Position numbers and translations under genes: made by a program. Source: CAWIVH01 sp963839475 (lineage in GTDB: Bacteria > Acidobacteriota > UBA6911). From it: a DNA stretch of 64,000 nucleotides. The stretch spans positions 806,001 through 870,000 of the forward strand of contig CAWIVH010000013.1 in NCBI GenBank assembly GCA_963839475.1, in the 5' to 3' direction. The notes beneath the pieces are model-generated. The model saw nothing but the letters and a program-made list of their open reading frames with translations, was not told the DNA's origin and searched no databases. Positions 44,062 through 54,298 of the stretch are shown here, piece after piece (position 1 is the stretch's first letter; the number at the start of each line of letters is the position of its first letter).

Positions 44062-45066
44062 ATGAACTGGAAAGGCAATTCATTTCGGATCCTGGTGATG
44101 ATCGGCGCTCTGTTGGTTTTATCCGCGGGCGTATCGCGGGGGCAAACTCCGGCTAAAAAATACTCCTTTACCCCCGTTTTGCATTCAGTGAGCTATGCCG
44201 GAGTCTGGCGTGGCCAGACCCAATTGACCCTTGACCAGTTCCTGATCAAAGCGAAGGAGCTCGGATTCGGCCATGTCGAAGTGGTCGGAAAACGTCCTCA
44301 TCTTTCACCCCTGGATTATGACGCCGAAGCCCGCCGGAAGCTGAAGGCTCGGCTGCAGGAATTGAATATCAAGCTGGTCTGCCTCGGGGGGTATCCCGAT
44401 TTTACGGCCGGATGCGAAAAGCCCGGAATTCCAAGCGCCGAGATCGGTGCCCTTTACGTCAGCGAGCTCTGCCGGCTGGCACGCGATCTGGAAGTGCCCA
44501 TGGTGCGAGTCTTCACCGGATATGAGCGTCCCGGCGTGCCCTTCGATGTACAGTGGGGGATTGTAGTCCAGGGCTTAAAACTATCAGCCAAGCGGGCGGC
44601 GGAATATGGAATTACCCTGGTGGTTCAGAATCATCATGATATAGCCATCCATCCGGATTCCACGCACTGGCTGATCCGCGAGGTGAATGAGCCAAATGTC
44701 AAAGCTGCATTCGATGCCTGGTCGCCCGCGCTGCAAGGGATCAGCGGGAAGGAACTGTCCGATGCGGTGCGGAAAATGGGACCCTACGTTGCCTATACAA
44801 CGGTAGCGGACTACGTGAAACACCCGCGGTACCGTTACGACTTGACACTCACCAATTATGTTAAACAAGACGATGTGGTCCGTGCTGTGCCCTTCGGCAA
44901 AGGCTTTATCGACTATCGTTCGTTTTTTGAGGCCCTCAAAGAAATCGGCTACAACGGATACGTGGCCTACGAGATGTGCGAGGTTCTGGATGGCGGCGGA
45001 TCCATGGAGAACCTGGATAAAACCGCGGGGATTTTTCTGGACTATTTCCGTCAGCTGACGAAGTAG
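44062..45066 (+). CDS. Exported xylose isomerase-like TIM-barrel protein
   Basis: A 334-residue sugar phosphate isomerase/epimerase family (AP endonuclease 2-type) protein. The N-terminus MNWKGNSFRILVMIGALLVLSAGVSRGQ is a signal peptide, unusual for enzymes of this fold. Family elements include HVEVVGKRPHL, FTGYERPGVP with a metal-site Glu/His pattern and the C-terminal GYNGYVAYEMCEVL. AAAGGAAG precedes ATG 44062. The FAD oxidoreductase gene follows 28 bases downstream. Extracytoplasmic sugar conversion is inferred. Confidence 0.8.
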   Translation: MNWKGNSFRILVMIGALLVLSAGVSRGQTPAKKYSFTPVLHSVSYAGVWRGQTQLTLDQFLIKAKELGFGHVEVVGKRPHLSPLDYDAEARRKLKARLQELNIKLVCLGGYPDFTAGCEKPGIPSAEIGALYVSELCRLARDLEVPMVRVFTGYERPGVPFDVQWGIVVQGLKLSAKRAAEYGITLVVQNHHDIAIHPDSTHWLIREVNEPNVKAAFDAWSPALQGISGKELSDAVRKMGPYVAYTTVADYVKHPRYRYDLTLTNYVKQDDVVRAVPFGKGFIDYRSFFEALKEIGYNGYVAYEMCEVLDGGGSMENLDKTAGIFLDYFRQLTK

Positions 45067-45094
45067 CTTTTTCGCCGGCTCAAGGTGCCATCCC

Positions 45095-46717
45095 ATGAAA
45101 ATTCCCCTGATGACGATTCTTTTGTTTTTGGCCCCTCAGACCGATGCCCGGAAGTTCGACTTCGTGGTATACGGCGGGACCGCCGGCGGGATCATGACCG
45201 CCGTGAGCGCTGCGCGTGAAGGGCTCAAAGTGGCGATTCTCGAGCCGGGATATCATCTGGGCGGGATGGTTTCAGGGGGACTAGGCTTTACCGACATCGG
45301 CAAGAGGGAAGTGATCGGCGGCATAGCTCTCGAGTTTTATTACCGGATCGGCCGTCACTACGATCTCCAGCGCCATGGCCAGGAAATGAGCTGGTATCAC
45401 GAGCCTCATGTCGCCGAGATCGTCTTCCGGCAGATGCTCGCTGAAGCGAAGGTGAAGTTTTTCGAGCGCCACCGGATTCGTGCCAGGGTAGGTGTCCTCA
45501 AAGATGGTCCCCGATTAAAAGGGATCATTACCGAAAACGGAACGGTGTTCGAGGCTGACCATTTTGCGGATTGCTCCTATGAAGGGGAGCTGATGGCGCA
45601 AAGCGGCGTTACTTATACCTGGGGACGAGAAGGAGAGAGTCAGTACGGCGAGTCACTGGCCGGCGTGCGAGACACGACGCCCTATCACCAGTTTACGGTT
45701 GATGTGCCCGCGAAAGATTCCTCTGGCAAGCTGCTGCCCGAAATCCAGGCGGAGACTCTATCCTTGCCCGGGACCGCCGACAGGAAAGTCCAGGCCTACA
45801 ATTTCCGGACATGTTTCTCGGATGAGGCTGCCAACCAGGTGCCCTTTCCCAAACCCGAGGGGTACGACCCGGGCCGCTACACGCTTTTGGCGCACCTGCT
45901 AAAGGCCAGGACCAAAAACGAGGGAAAGGTGCCTGGCCTGAACAGTCTCATCAAAATCGATCGCATCCCCAACCGCAAAGCCGATGTTAATAATCGAGGG
46001 GCTTTTTCGACCGACTACCTCGGCGGGAGCTGGGATTTTCCGGAAGCCGACTACGAAAAGAAGACCCGTATCTGGAACGATCACAAAAATTATCAGGCGG
46101 GTTTCTTCTATTTTCTGGCCAATGACCCCCAGGTGCCGCAGGCGCTTCGCATGGAGATGAATCAATGGGGGCTCTGCCGCGACGAGTTTACCGATACGGG
46201 GCACTGGCCGTTCCAGCTCTACATACGGGAGGCGCGCCGCATGGTTGGCGGCTATGTGGTGGCACAGAAGGATCTCCAAACCGAATTGACCAAGCCCGAT
46301 CCGATAGGAATGGGGTCCTATAACAGCGACTCCCATAATGTGCAGCGAATCGTTGACGGGGGCGGTTTCGCGCGCAATGAAGGGGATATGCAGGTGGCGG
46401 TTCAGCCCTATCAGATTCCCTACCGCGTAATGCTTCCGAAAAAAAGCGAAGCAATCAATCTCCTGGTGCCGGTTGCCTTTTCCGCCAGCCACGTGGCCTA
46501 TTCCTCTCTCAGGATGGAGCCGCAATACATGATTATCGGCCAGGCTGCCGGCGTTGCCGCCAAAATGGCTCGAGAGGGAGGGCTGGCGGTGCAGGATATT
46601 GATACCCAGGCCCTAACGGCTCGGCTTCTGGAGCTGGGGGCGATTCTGCAGTACTCGCCCCCCGCCCAGACCCGCGCCTTGGGACTCGCAAGGAAGGCCG
46701 CTGCTGTGAGGAATTGA
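45095..46717 (+). CDS. FAD-dependent oxidoreductase, exported
   Basis: The 540-residue protein begins with a short signal-like segment (MKIPLMTILLFLAPQTDA) followed directly by the dinucleotide-binding VYGGTAGGIMTAVSAAREG and GYHLGGMVSGGLGFTDIG. It fits the FAD_oxidored family that includes proteins annotated as xanthan lyase in many bacteria. The C-terminal flavin region has YMIIGQAAGVAA. It is probably cotranscribed with the TIM-barrel gene 28 bases upstream. The substrate, probably a sugar or sugar derivative, is unknown. Confidence 0.82.
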   Translation: MKIPLMTILLFLAPQTDARKFDFVVYGGTAGGIMTAVSAAREGLKVAILEPGYHLGGMVSGGLGFTDIGKREVIGGIALEFYYRIGRHYDLQRHGQEMSWYHEPHVAEIVFRQMLAEAKVKFFERHRIRARVGVLKDGPRLKGIITENGTVFEADHFADCSYEGELMAQSGVTYTWGREGESQYGESLAGVRDTTPYHQFTVDVPAKDSSGKLLPEIQAETLSLPGTADRKVQAYNFRTCFSDEAANQVPFPKPEGYDPGRYTLLAHLLKARTKNEGKVPGLNSLIKIDRIPNRKADVNNRGAFSTDYLGGSWDFPEADYEKKTRIWNDHKNYQAGFFYFLANDPQVPQALRMEMNQWGLCRDEFTDTGHWPFQLYIREARRMVGGYVVAQKDLQTELTKPDPIGMGSYNSDSHNVQRIVDGGGFARNEGDMQVAVQPYQIPYRVMLPKKSEAINLLVPVAFSASHVAYSSLRMEPQYMIIGQAAGVAAKMAREGGLAVQDIDTQALTARLLELGAILQYSPPAQTRALGLARKAAAVRN

Positions 46718-46750
46718 CTCTCGGCTGCCGTCGGCGGGAATGAGGTTCGT

Positions 46751-47608
46751 TCAGCGGCGATCGTATTTCTCCCGCTTTATGTCCGTCCCGGGCCTGAATC
46801 CCAACGGCGCCAGGAGCCTTTCCACATTCTCGATGGTGCCGGGATAGCCGCAGACGTATACCGCAAGATTCGCGGGGTGCAACACGGCACGCAGTAAGTC
46901 TCGGACCTGGTTTTGACGGCCGTCGATGCTGTTCCGAATAGCCGCTGCCGAAAAGTCGAGGAGGCTTTCTGCCCTTCCGGTCAGCCCCGTCCATTCCGGA
47001 TCCATTTTCGGGCGGCTTACGGTTTGAAGATAGACAAGCGCAAAGGAGCGGCTGGGCGAGGCCGCGGATGCAGCAGCTGCGTCATTCAACTCATCTCGAA
47101 ATCCGAAATGGCTCGAGTGGCGGACTCCATGGATCAGATAGATGGAACGCCGCAGGGGAGACATTCTCCCGGTCCGTGAATCTTCATTCCATGTCCGGAT
47201 CATGCTGATAAATGGCGCGAGGCCTGTTCCCGAAGCGACAAAAAGAAGATCGCGTCTATCTTCAAGATCCAGCACAAAGCGCCCCGAGGGGCCACTGACG
47301 GCTGCCTGCGTTTCCGGATCCTTTTCCTGGAGTGCCCGGACAACCTCGTCGTCCCATAGCCAAGGCTTCACCCGCCCATGTAAGGGGCGCTTCAGGTAAA
47401 ACTCCACGATGCGCTTATCGTTCGAGGAGGATGCTATAGAGTAAGCGTAGTGCGTCGTCCTCCCTTTATGCGTCAGCCAAAGGGTTGCATGCTGTCCAGA
47501 GGTGAATTGGAAGTCGATGGGCAGTTCGAAACGAAGCACGGCCAGGTCTTCTGCCAGCACATGTCTTGAATTCAGGGTCGCGGGAACCTTCTGATCCGTT
47601 GCGGTCAT
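46751..47608 (-). CDS. Ferredoxin-NADP reductase-like flavoprotein
   Basis: A 285-residue protein with the FNR fold: the FAD-binding YAYSIAS motif (RxYS variant), the GPSGRFVLD phosphate loop, and the nucleotide-binding VASGTGLAPFISMI. The C-terminus is the NAD(P)-binding segment with VYVCGYPGTIENV. ATG 47608 (MTATDQ) is preferred over an upstream start 39 bases away. It is convergent with the FAD oxidoreductase. The redox partner is not evident. Confidence 0.8.
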   Translation of the reverse strand: MTATDQKVPATLNSRHVLAEDLAVLRFELPIDFQFTSGQHATLWLTHKGRTTHYAYSIASSSNDKRIVEFYLKRPLHGRVKPWLWDDEVVRALQEKDPETQAAVSGPSGRFVLDLEDRRDLLFVASGTGLAPFISMIRTWNEDSRTGRMSPLRRSIYLIHGVRHSSHFGFRDELNDAAAASAASPSRSFALVYLQTVSRPKMDPEWTGLTGRAESLLDFSAAAIRNSIDGRQNQVRDLLRAVLHPANLAVYVCGYPGTIENVERLLAPLGFRPGTDIKREKYDRR

Positions 47609-47708
47609 GGCGAGGACTAAACTATCACTGCATGGCCTGAACGCCAAGGTAAGGGGAAGCTTGCCCCGAGGGGATCAGCAGGAGGCGGGATTGGAAGTCT
47701 GGGCGAGC

Positions 47709-47760
47709 CAACGCCCGCCCATGCGTTTTCACGTGCCTCCAGATCTGGCGGCGGGCGTTG
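47709..47760. terminator. Inverted repeat after the three-repeat lipoprotein gene
   Basis: CAACGCCCGCC (47709-47719) and GGCGGGCGTTG (47750-47760) form an 11-pair inverted repeat with a 30-base loop. It begins 18 bases past the stop of the lipoprotein gene on the minus strand and could be its terminator; no T-tract is present. Confidence 0.4.
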
Positions 47761-47777
47761 ACTTGCGTTGATCGGAT

Positions 47778-48797
47778 TTACTTTTTGCGTTCTGCGGTCA
47801 GCCCACCCGATGCGCCCCCGCCGACATCCGCCCATTTGCCGGTCAGCTTGTCATCCACCAGATTGGCTTCAACGCGGTACGTACCACCCATGTAGTCCAG
47901 GCTGAAGGAAAGCTTCCCATCCGCGAAGGCAGGTTTTTGAAGGGCGATCGCGCCGTCCGGAGTGGTGAAAGAGCCGGTCAGAACATCGTTCGCCTGTTTG
48001 AATTCAGCCACAAAGCGCATCTCGCCGTCAGGTGTGGAGGCGATGACATTCCATGTCCCCAGAACAGATCCCGCTGCTGCTTTCGAAGCTGCCGCAGCGG
48101 GGGCGGTTCCGCTTTTGCGCGTCGCACTCCAAGGGCCGCCTTCGGTGCTCCCCGCGGGCGCCCAGCTTCCCGTGAATTTTCCATCTTTCAAAGCTGCCTG
48201 AATGCGATAGACATTTCCGCCCAGGTCGAGATCAAACTGCAGCTTGTCTCCCTTGAATGAAGCCGCAGCAATGGGCAGGGAGCCCATTTCCGAGCGGATT
48301 TCCCCGGAGACCTTTTCTCCATCCTGCGTCAAGGCCAGAGTCGCAGCCATATCGCCGTTTGGTGTAACCGCGATCGAGTTCCATTCTCCCGAGATGCCGC
48401 CTGCAGAAGCAGTTGCCGCGGGGGCGCCTTCCTTCGCCGCAGTCCAGGTCCCCTTGGCATCGCCACCGTCCTGGGCCCAGGTCCCGTTCATCTTCTCGCC
48501 TTCGAGGGAAGCCAGCAGTTTGTAGGTTTGGCCGCCTATAACCAGATCGGCCGTGAATTTGGAGGTTTCCAGTTTGACGCTGGAAAAGACGCCGCCGCCC
48601 TGAGCGGCCGTGGCGCTTCCCACAATTTTGTCCGCTTCCTGCTTGAACTCAAAAACGATTTCGAGCTGACCGTTGGATGTCTGAGAAAGCACCTTCCATT
48701 TGCCGACAAGCACGTTGTCAGCCGCTTGTGCCTGAACCGAAAAACATCCGGATACAAACAAAAGTGCGATACTACCCATCACCAGATTTCTCTTCAT
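47778..48797 (-). CDS. Three-repeat secreted lipoprotein
   Basis: A 339-residue protein starting at ATG 48797 with signal MKRNLVMGSIALLFVSGCFS; VSGC fits a lipobox and an alternative peptidase I site follows at AQA. The rest is three copies of a roughly 92-residue unit (about 31-123, 137-228 and 247-338), each opening G-x-W-x-x-x-x-x-T-x-x-G and closing with a G-x-W-x-x segment. Ala-rich linkers separate the units. Each unit looks like a small beta-barrel. The longer frame upstream runs into the UDG gene and is not real. The ligand is unknown. Confidence 0.75.
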   Translation of the reverse strand: MKRNLVMGSIALLFVSGCFSVQAQAADNVLVGKWKVLSQTSNGQLEIVFEFKQEADKIVGSATAAQGGGVFSSVKLETSKFTADLVIGGQTYKLLASLEGEKMNGTWAQDGGDAKGTWTAAKEGAPAATASAGGISGEWNSIAVTPNGDMAATLALTQDGEKVSGEIRSEMGSLPIAAASFKGDKLQFDLDLGGNVYRIQAALKDGKFTGSWAPAGSTEGGPWSATRKSGTAPAAAASKAAAGSVLGTWNVIASTPDGEMRFVAEFKQANDVLTGSFTTPDGAIALQKPAFADGKLSFSLDYMGGTYRVEANLVDDKLTGKWADVGGGASGGLTAERKK

Positions 48798-49024
48798 GAT
48801 GTATTGCCTTTCGGAGTTTCGATTTTTGATCAACGATAACAGCGACTCCGGGATTTCTTCCGGAAGCCTGAAAAATTGGACAATCCTACATTCTGCCACA
48901 TTTTCCCTGATTATCAATCCATGCCATTTTTTCTGTTCCTCGGCGGTCTTCAGATTGTCTGGCCGCAGCGGCATGAATAGCTGGTTGACCATCTGTTTTT
49001 CGCGCGAAGCCAGGGCATTGGTTC

Positions 49025-49774
49025 CTATAACGAATGGTCCACCAGATCGCGAGCCCTTTGGAATACTTGATGAAACATCGGGCGGGTCAAGCGCCCCGTG
49101 AGAGTATTTTGCTGGCTGGGATGATAACTGGATATCAGGGTAAGCCCATCGGTGAAACACCATTCTCCGCCATGCCTGAACGTCATGCGTTTATCGGGCT
49201 GGCTGTGCCCGGTTTCACGCCATGACTTCAGGAATGCATGGAATGCAATCTGTCCCAACGCCAGAATCACGCGCTTCCTATCGAGCAGCTCCAGCTCTGA
49301 TCGCAGGAAAGCCCGGCAGGTTCGCATCTCTTCAGGGGAGGGTTTGTTGACAGGCGGAGCACAGCGAACGGCCGCAATAATAATGCAATCACTTAACTCG
49401 AGCCCGTCATTTCGCCCCTTTGATTCGGGCTGGTTGGCAAAGCCGAATCTGTGCAGGGCTTCAAACAGCCAGTCTCCGCTCCGGTCGCCGGTGAACATTC
49501 GCCCCGTGCGATTGCCACCGTGAGCCGCGGGAGCCAGGCCGACAATGACCAGTCTGGCATCCGGATTCCCAAGTGCCGGAATCGGACGGCCCCAGTAGAT
49601 CTCGTCGCTGAAACGGCGAACCTTTTCCGCGGCCATGCGCTCACGCCACTGCACCAGGCGGGGGCAGAGCCGGCATTGGATGATTGTATCCTGCAAATGC
49701 TGGAACGCTGCGAAATGACTCAACCCTCTATCGGCCACAGATGGAACCTCTCTGTTCCGGAATTTCTGAATCAT
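49025..49774 (-). CDS. Uracil-DNA glycosylase family 5 (UdgB-type)
   Basis: A 249-residue DNA repair glycosylase. The motif GLAPAAHGGNRTG is characteristic of family 5 UDG (UdgB), which lacks the polar catalytic residue in motif A. SSYHPSQQNTLTG is motif B. Fe-S cysteines appear at CRLCPRL (34, 37) and in VRCAPPVNKPSPEEMRTC. It removes uracil, hypoxanthine and related bases from DNA by family analogy. It is divergent from the dCache gene. Confidence 0.9.
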   Translation of the reverse strand: MIQKFRNREVPSVADRGLSHFAAFQHLQDTIIQCRLCPRLVQWRERMAAEKVRRFSDEIYWGRPIPALGNPDARLVIVGLAPAAHGGNRTGRMFTGDRSGDWLFEALHRFGFANQPESKGRNDGLELSDCIIIAAVRCAPPVNKPSPEEMRTCRAFLRSELELLDRKRVILALGQIAFHAFLKSWRETGHSQPDKRMTFRHGGEWCFTDGLTLISSYHPSQQNTLTGRLTRPMFHQVFQRARDLVDHSL

Positions 49775-49860
49775 AATTGCCGGAGAATGGATCCGAAACG
49801 TCTTTTTTTAAGCGGCGAGCATTTCCAGGCATCTTAGAATGTCGGCGAAAAGGGCCGGCC

Positions 49861-49882
49861 CCCGGAATCAAACCGGGTTTTT
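49861..49882 (+). terminator. Terminator-like hairpin upstream of the dCache gene
   Basis: CCCGG and CCGGG flank a seven-base loop and are followed by five T residues (49878-49882). No plus-strand gene ends nearby, so it may end a short transcript from upstream or be part of leader control. The stem is only five pairs. Confidence 0.4.
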
Positions 49883-49963
49883 AGGAAGGTGGCGCCTTGT
49901 CCTGCTGCGCTCATTATAGAATTCGCCATGCTGATAGCATTCGAACGTGTTACTGATGTATGA

Positions 49964-50038
49964 TAGGGCCGTAAGGAGAATTTTCGGGGAGGGTGTATCG
50001 GCCACCCAGGTGTTCATCAGTCTCCCCGGATGGCCCTA
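49964..50038 (+). ncRNA. Candidate structured leader RNA before dCache gene
   Basis: Three helices nest in 75 bases: TAGGGCC/GGCCCTA (49964-49970 with 50032-50038), TTCGGGGAG/CTCCCCGGA (49983-49991 with 50022-50030, with one G-T pair), and GGTG/CACC (49992-49995 with 50003-50006). The element ends 36 bases before ATG 50075. I cannot match it to a known riboswitch; c-di-GMP type I conserved bases are not evident. Confidence 0.4.
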
Positions 50039-50074
50039 GGACCTCCTCCAAGACACCTCAATGCGGGAGGAGCT

Positions 50075-51175
50075 ATGACGGATTCCAACGAAAACTCCAA
50101 GCCGAAATTTGACTATCGTACATTTTCGATCCTGCTCCTGATCGGCGTCGTGCCAATGCTGATCATCACCTGGTTCCTCTTCGGCAGCTACGAGGATACC
50201 TACATTGATATGGTGGGCACGAACCTGAGCGACGCAGCCGATACGGCCTTCAGTCTGATCAATTCCTACCTTCAGAATCAGATCATCATAGTTGCCGGAA
50301 TCGCTGAATCGCCGTCGCTCCGTGCGGCTATTGCCGCCGGGAATGCTGATTTGAAAGGTAACCTGGAAGAAGTACGCAAATCCATTCCCAAAATGGCGGA
50401 GTCCTGGCTAAAACTGGACCGGCAGTCGGCACAGGTAAAATCGATTCTCGACAATCCGGCTTCCGCTTTTCTGCGCCGTTATTCCGTCATTAATCCCGCG
50501 TTTCGAGAAATCATAGTGACTGATTTCTTTGGGCGCCTGGCCGCGGCGACGTCGCAATCGGCGGGCTATTACCACGCGCACGATGACTGGTGGAAGGAAA
50601 CTTACGGGGACGGGCGCAGAGGATCTGTCTATATCGGTGATGTCCATTACGATCCCGTTTCCAAAACCTACCTCATGAATATCGCCCAGCCGCTTCTAGA
50701 CAACGATCGAGGGGTGATCGGTGTCATCAACGTAGTGTTAGACATGCAGGGGATCCATGCCCTGGTGGGTTCCATTCAAGCCGGGTCTGGACGAAGCGTA
50801 GCTCTCATCCATGCCAAGGGTGATGTTATCTCGGCACCGGGATACAGCAGTTTGCAGCAGACGACCTATCCGGCGACCCTGGAAATACTCACTGCGCGGG
50901 AGAAGGAGAAGAGGTACTTCCTGGCTTCGACTCCATCACCTTCAGTTTATGGGATGACCAGACGAAGCTTTAGCGAAATGTATCCTCATCTGAACTGGAT
51001 TGTGGTGACAAGCGGACATGTGGCCGATGTCAAAGGCCCTCTTCCGCAGCTCCGCAAGTATTTCATGATCCTGATCGGAGGCATGTTCCTGCTGGCCCTG
51101 ATCGCAACCCTGATGCTCTCCCGTGTGGAGTCCAGGCCGGTGCTGGAGGAAGACCCTCATCTCGAAAGACTTTAG
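50075..51175 (+). CDS. Orphan dCache sensory membrane protein
   Basis: The 366-residue protein has a transmembrane helix at about 16-37, an extracytoplasmic double-Cache domain of about 290 residues, and a second helix (YFMILIGGMFLLALIATLML), ending only about 20 residues later. No HAMP, kinase, GGDEF or methyl-accepting domain follows. The membrane-distal pocket region contains YYHAHDDWW and VINVVLDMQ, in the place of the R-x-W-Y...D residues of amino-acid-binding dCache_1 domains. GGGAGGAG precedes the ATG. It may pair with a partner protein encoded elsewhere. Confidence 0.8.
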   Translation: MTDSNENSKPKFDYRTFSILLLIGVVPMLIITWFLFGSYEDTYIDMVGTNLSDAADTAFSLINSYLQNQIIIVAGIAESPSLRAAIAAGNADLKGNLEEVRKSIPKMAESWLKLDRQSAQVKSILDNPASAFLRRYSVINPAFREIIVTDFFGRLAAATSQSAGYYHAHDDWWKETYGDGRRGSVYIGDVHYDPVSKTYLMNIAQPLLDNDRGVIGVINVVLDMQGIHALVGSIQAGSGRSVALIHAKGDVISAPGYSSLQQTTYPATLEILTAREKEKRYFLASTPSPSVYGMTRRSFSEMYPHLNWIVVTSGHVADVKGPLPQLRKYFMILIGGMFLLALIATLMLSRVESRPVLEEDPHLERL

Positions 51176-51372
51176 CCATTCCCTGACCTGGAGATGTGAG
51201 CTTGGCAGCTCCCTCGTTCCTTGTGCCAACCAGACCTCCGGGACCCCGAAGAGAAATGAGAATCTCTTGGAGGTCTTGGAGGTCTTCGTGGTTATGGCTA
51301 GCTCATCGGCCGATTCTCGGTTTATTTCGATTCTGTCTCACGGGGAAAGGCTTAGCCGAATTATAATGGAGC
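51176..51372 (+). promoter_or_regulatory. Intergenic region with tandem repeat and -10 box
   Basis: A tandem TTGGAGGTC repeat lies at 51267-51284. A perfect TATAAT is at 51362-51367, just five bases before the amidase ATG, so a transcript from it would start at or near the ATG and be almost leaderless. No good -35 box is found at 16-18 bases upstream. Confidence 0.4.
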
Positions 51373-52794
51373 ATGATGATTCTATCTAACGATGTAAACC
51401 TGACCATTGCTGGAATCGCACCCCTCATCCGCAGGCGCAAAATATCCCCAGTCGAATTGACCGAATGGCTGATTGCCCGTGCAGAAAAGCTCCAACCCGC
51501 ACTCAACGCATTCATCACCATAACTGCGGATCAGGCTATGGCACAGGCGCGGGCCGCTGAAAAGGAGATACTCAGGGGTAAGTATCGCGGACCGCTTCAC
51601 GGAATTCCCATCAGCTTGAAAGATATTATCTATACCCGCGGGATTCCCACCACTGCAGGTTCCCGAATCCTCCGGTCATTCGTCCCCGATACCAATGCTG
51701 TCGTCGTGGACCGGCTCTATGAATCCGGAGCCGTGCTTCTGGGTAAAACCAATCTTCACGAATTCGCCTATGGTGCCACCAATATCAACATTCATTATGG
51801 GCCGGTCTGCAATCCATGGAATCCCGGGCGCATGTCCGGAGGTTCGAGCGGGGGAAGCGCCGTGTCGGTGAGCGCCGGGCTCGTGCTAGCCTCCATCGGA
51901 AGCGATACCGGCGGTTCCATCCGAATCCCTTCTGCCGTTTGTGGCTGCGTTGGTTTCAAACCAACCTGGGGCCTGGTTCCACTCGATGGGGTGGTGCCGC
52001 TCTCACCCAGCCTGGACCACCTCGGTCCCATCACCCGGTCGGTCGAGGATTCCGCCTTTGTGCTGGAGGCCCTTGTAGATTCAGACGCGCGAGGCAATCA
52101 ACAGGCAATTCGCAAGTATTCCAGAAGTCTGAAGGACGGGATCCGCGGCCTGAGGCTTGGCGTCCCTAAACAGTTTTTCTTCGACCGCGTGCAGGCGGAC
52201 GTTCGCAGAAATGTGCAGGCGGCGATCCAGGTTTTCGAGGAGCAGGGCGCCCGAATTCATGAAGTGGAACTTGAAGGAATGCGGGAAACTGCTGATCTGG
52301 CTGGAACTATTACGCTTGCCGAGGCCTTGGCCTACCACATCAAATGGCTGCATCAGCGACCCGGCGATTACGATCCTGCGATTCGTGCGCGCATGGAAGC
52401 CGGCAAATCTCTTTCTGCCGTTGAATACCTCCAGGCCCTGGAAAGAAGGAAGGCCTATATCCGGCAGTTTGACGACATTTTTGAATCCATCGATATAATG
52501 CTGGCACCGGCCGTGGCTGTAGTTGCGCCGCGCCTGCAGGAAACCGAGGTTTCGGTCGGCGCCCGCGCGCGTGAGGATGTAAGGATGGCTTTGCTGCGAC
52601 TGACTCGTCCCGCGAACCTCACCGGACAGCCGGCAATCACCCTTCCATGCGGTTTCTCACAGGAAGGTTTGCCGGTTGGGCTCCAGCTGATCGGGCGCAA
52701 ATGGCAGGAAGAAGTCGTATTGCGCAGTGCTTATGCCTTCGAATCAGCGACCCTTTGGCACAAGCATTTTCCCCCCGATGCCGATGCAAACTGA
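51373..52794 (+). CDS. Amidase signature family protein (GatA-like)
   Basis: A 473-residue amidase with the Ser-cisSer-Lys centre: Lys in GIPISLKDIIYT, the GRMSGGSSGGSAVSVSAG motif, and DTGGSIRIPSAVCG. It resembles GatA, but gatB and gatC are not adjacent, so it may be an independent amidase. ATG 51373 and 51376 are both possible starts. It is followed by a candidate small gene at 52833. Substrate unknown. Confidence 0.88.
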   Translation: MMILSNDVNLTIAGIAPLIRRRKISPVELTEWLIARAEKLQPALNAFITITADQAMAQARAAEKEILRGKYRGPLHGIPISLKDIIYTRGIPTTAGSRILRSFVPDTNAVVVDRLYESGAVLLGKTNLHEFAYGATNINIHYGPVCNPWNPGRMSGGSSGGSAVSVSAGLVLASIGSDTGGSIRIPSAVCGCVGFKPTWGLVPLDGVVPLSPSLDHLGPITRSVEDSAFVLEALVDSDARGNQQAIRKYSRSLKDGIRGLRLGVPKQFFFDRVQADVRRNVQAAIQVFEEQGARIHEVELEGMRETADLAGTITLAEALAYHIKWLHQRPGDYDPAIRARMEAGKSLSAVEYLQALERRKAYIRQFDDIFESIDIMLAPAVAVVAPRLQETEVSVGARAREDVRMALLRLTRPANLTGQPAITLPCGFSQEGLPVGLQLIGRKWQEEVVLRSAYAFESATLWHKHFPPDADAN

Positions 52795-52926
52795 AAATAG
52801 ATAAAATTCCATTATCGCTCCGGAGGTGTATTATGTTTTGGCGGCCTGCCGCCGCTTTGGTACAACAGGCGGGACCCGTAGCTGCTCAACAATTATTGTG
52901 GCTCCTCTTCACCACCGAGCTTTTTG

Positions 52927-54117
<1,191 letters not shown>

Positions 54118-54179
54118 CAAAAACTCCCTTGGATCATCTTGGGTGCGTGTTTTGTAGCTTGGCTGCGACTGTCCCGACC

Positions 54180-54203
54180 GATGGATGAATAATACTCCAT
54201 CGA
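54180..54203. repeat. Inverted repeat in dipeptidase / nadE gap
   Basis: CGATGGA (54180-54186) and TCCATCG (54197-54203) are perfect seven-base arms around ten bases in a divergent promoter region of 222 bases. It could be an operator for NAD genes or the dipeptidase. No known regulator consensus is assigned. Confidence 0.35.
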
Positions 54204-54298
54204 TGCGATTCCCAAATCAAAATCAAAACAGCGCCGGGTTCCGCGCCGGCCCTATCGAAATAACTCGGGCACTCCCCACCTCGACTGTCGCCGCGTGT

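Noticed and set aside
48798..49163. N-terminal extension of the three-repeat lipoprotein
   Set aside because: It would overlap the UDG gene; the signal peptide starts at 48797.
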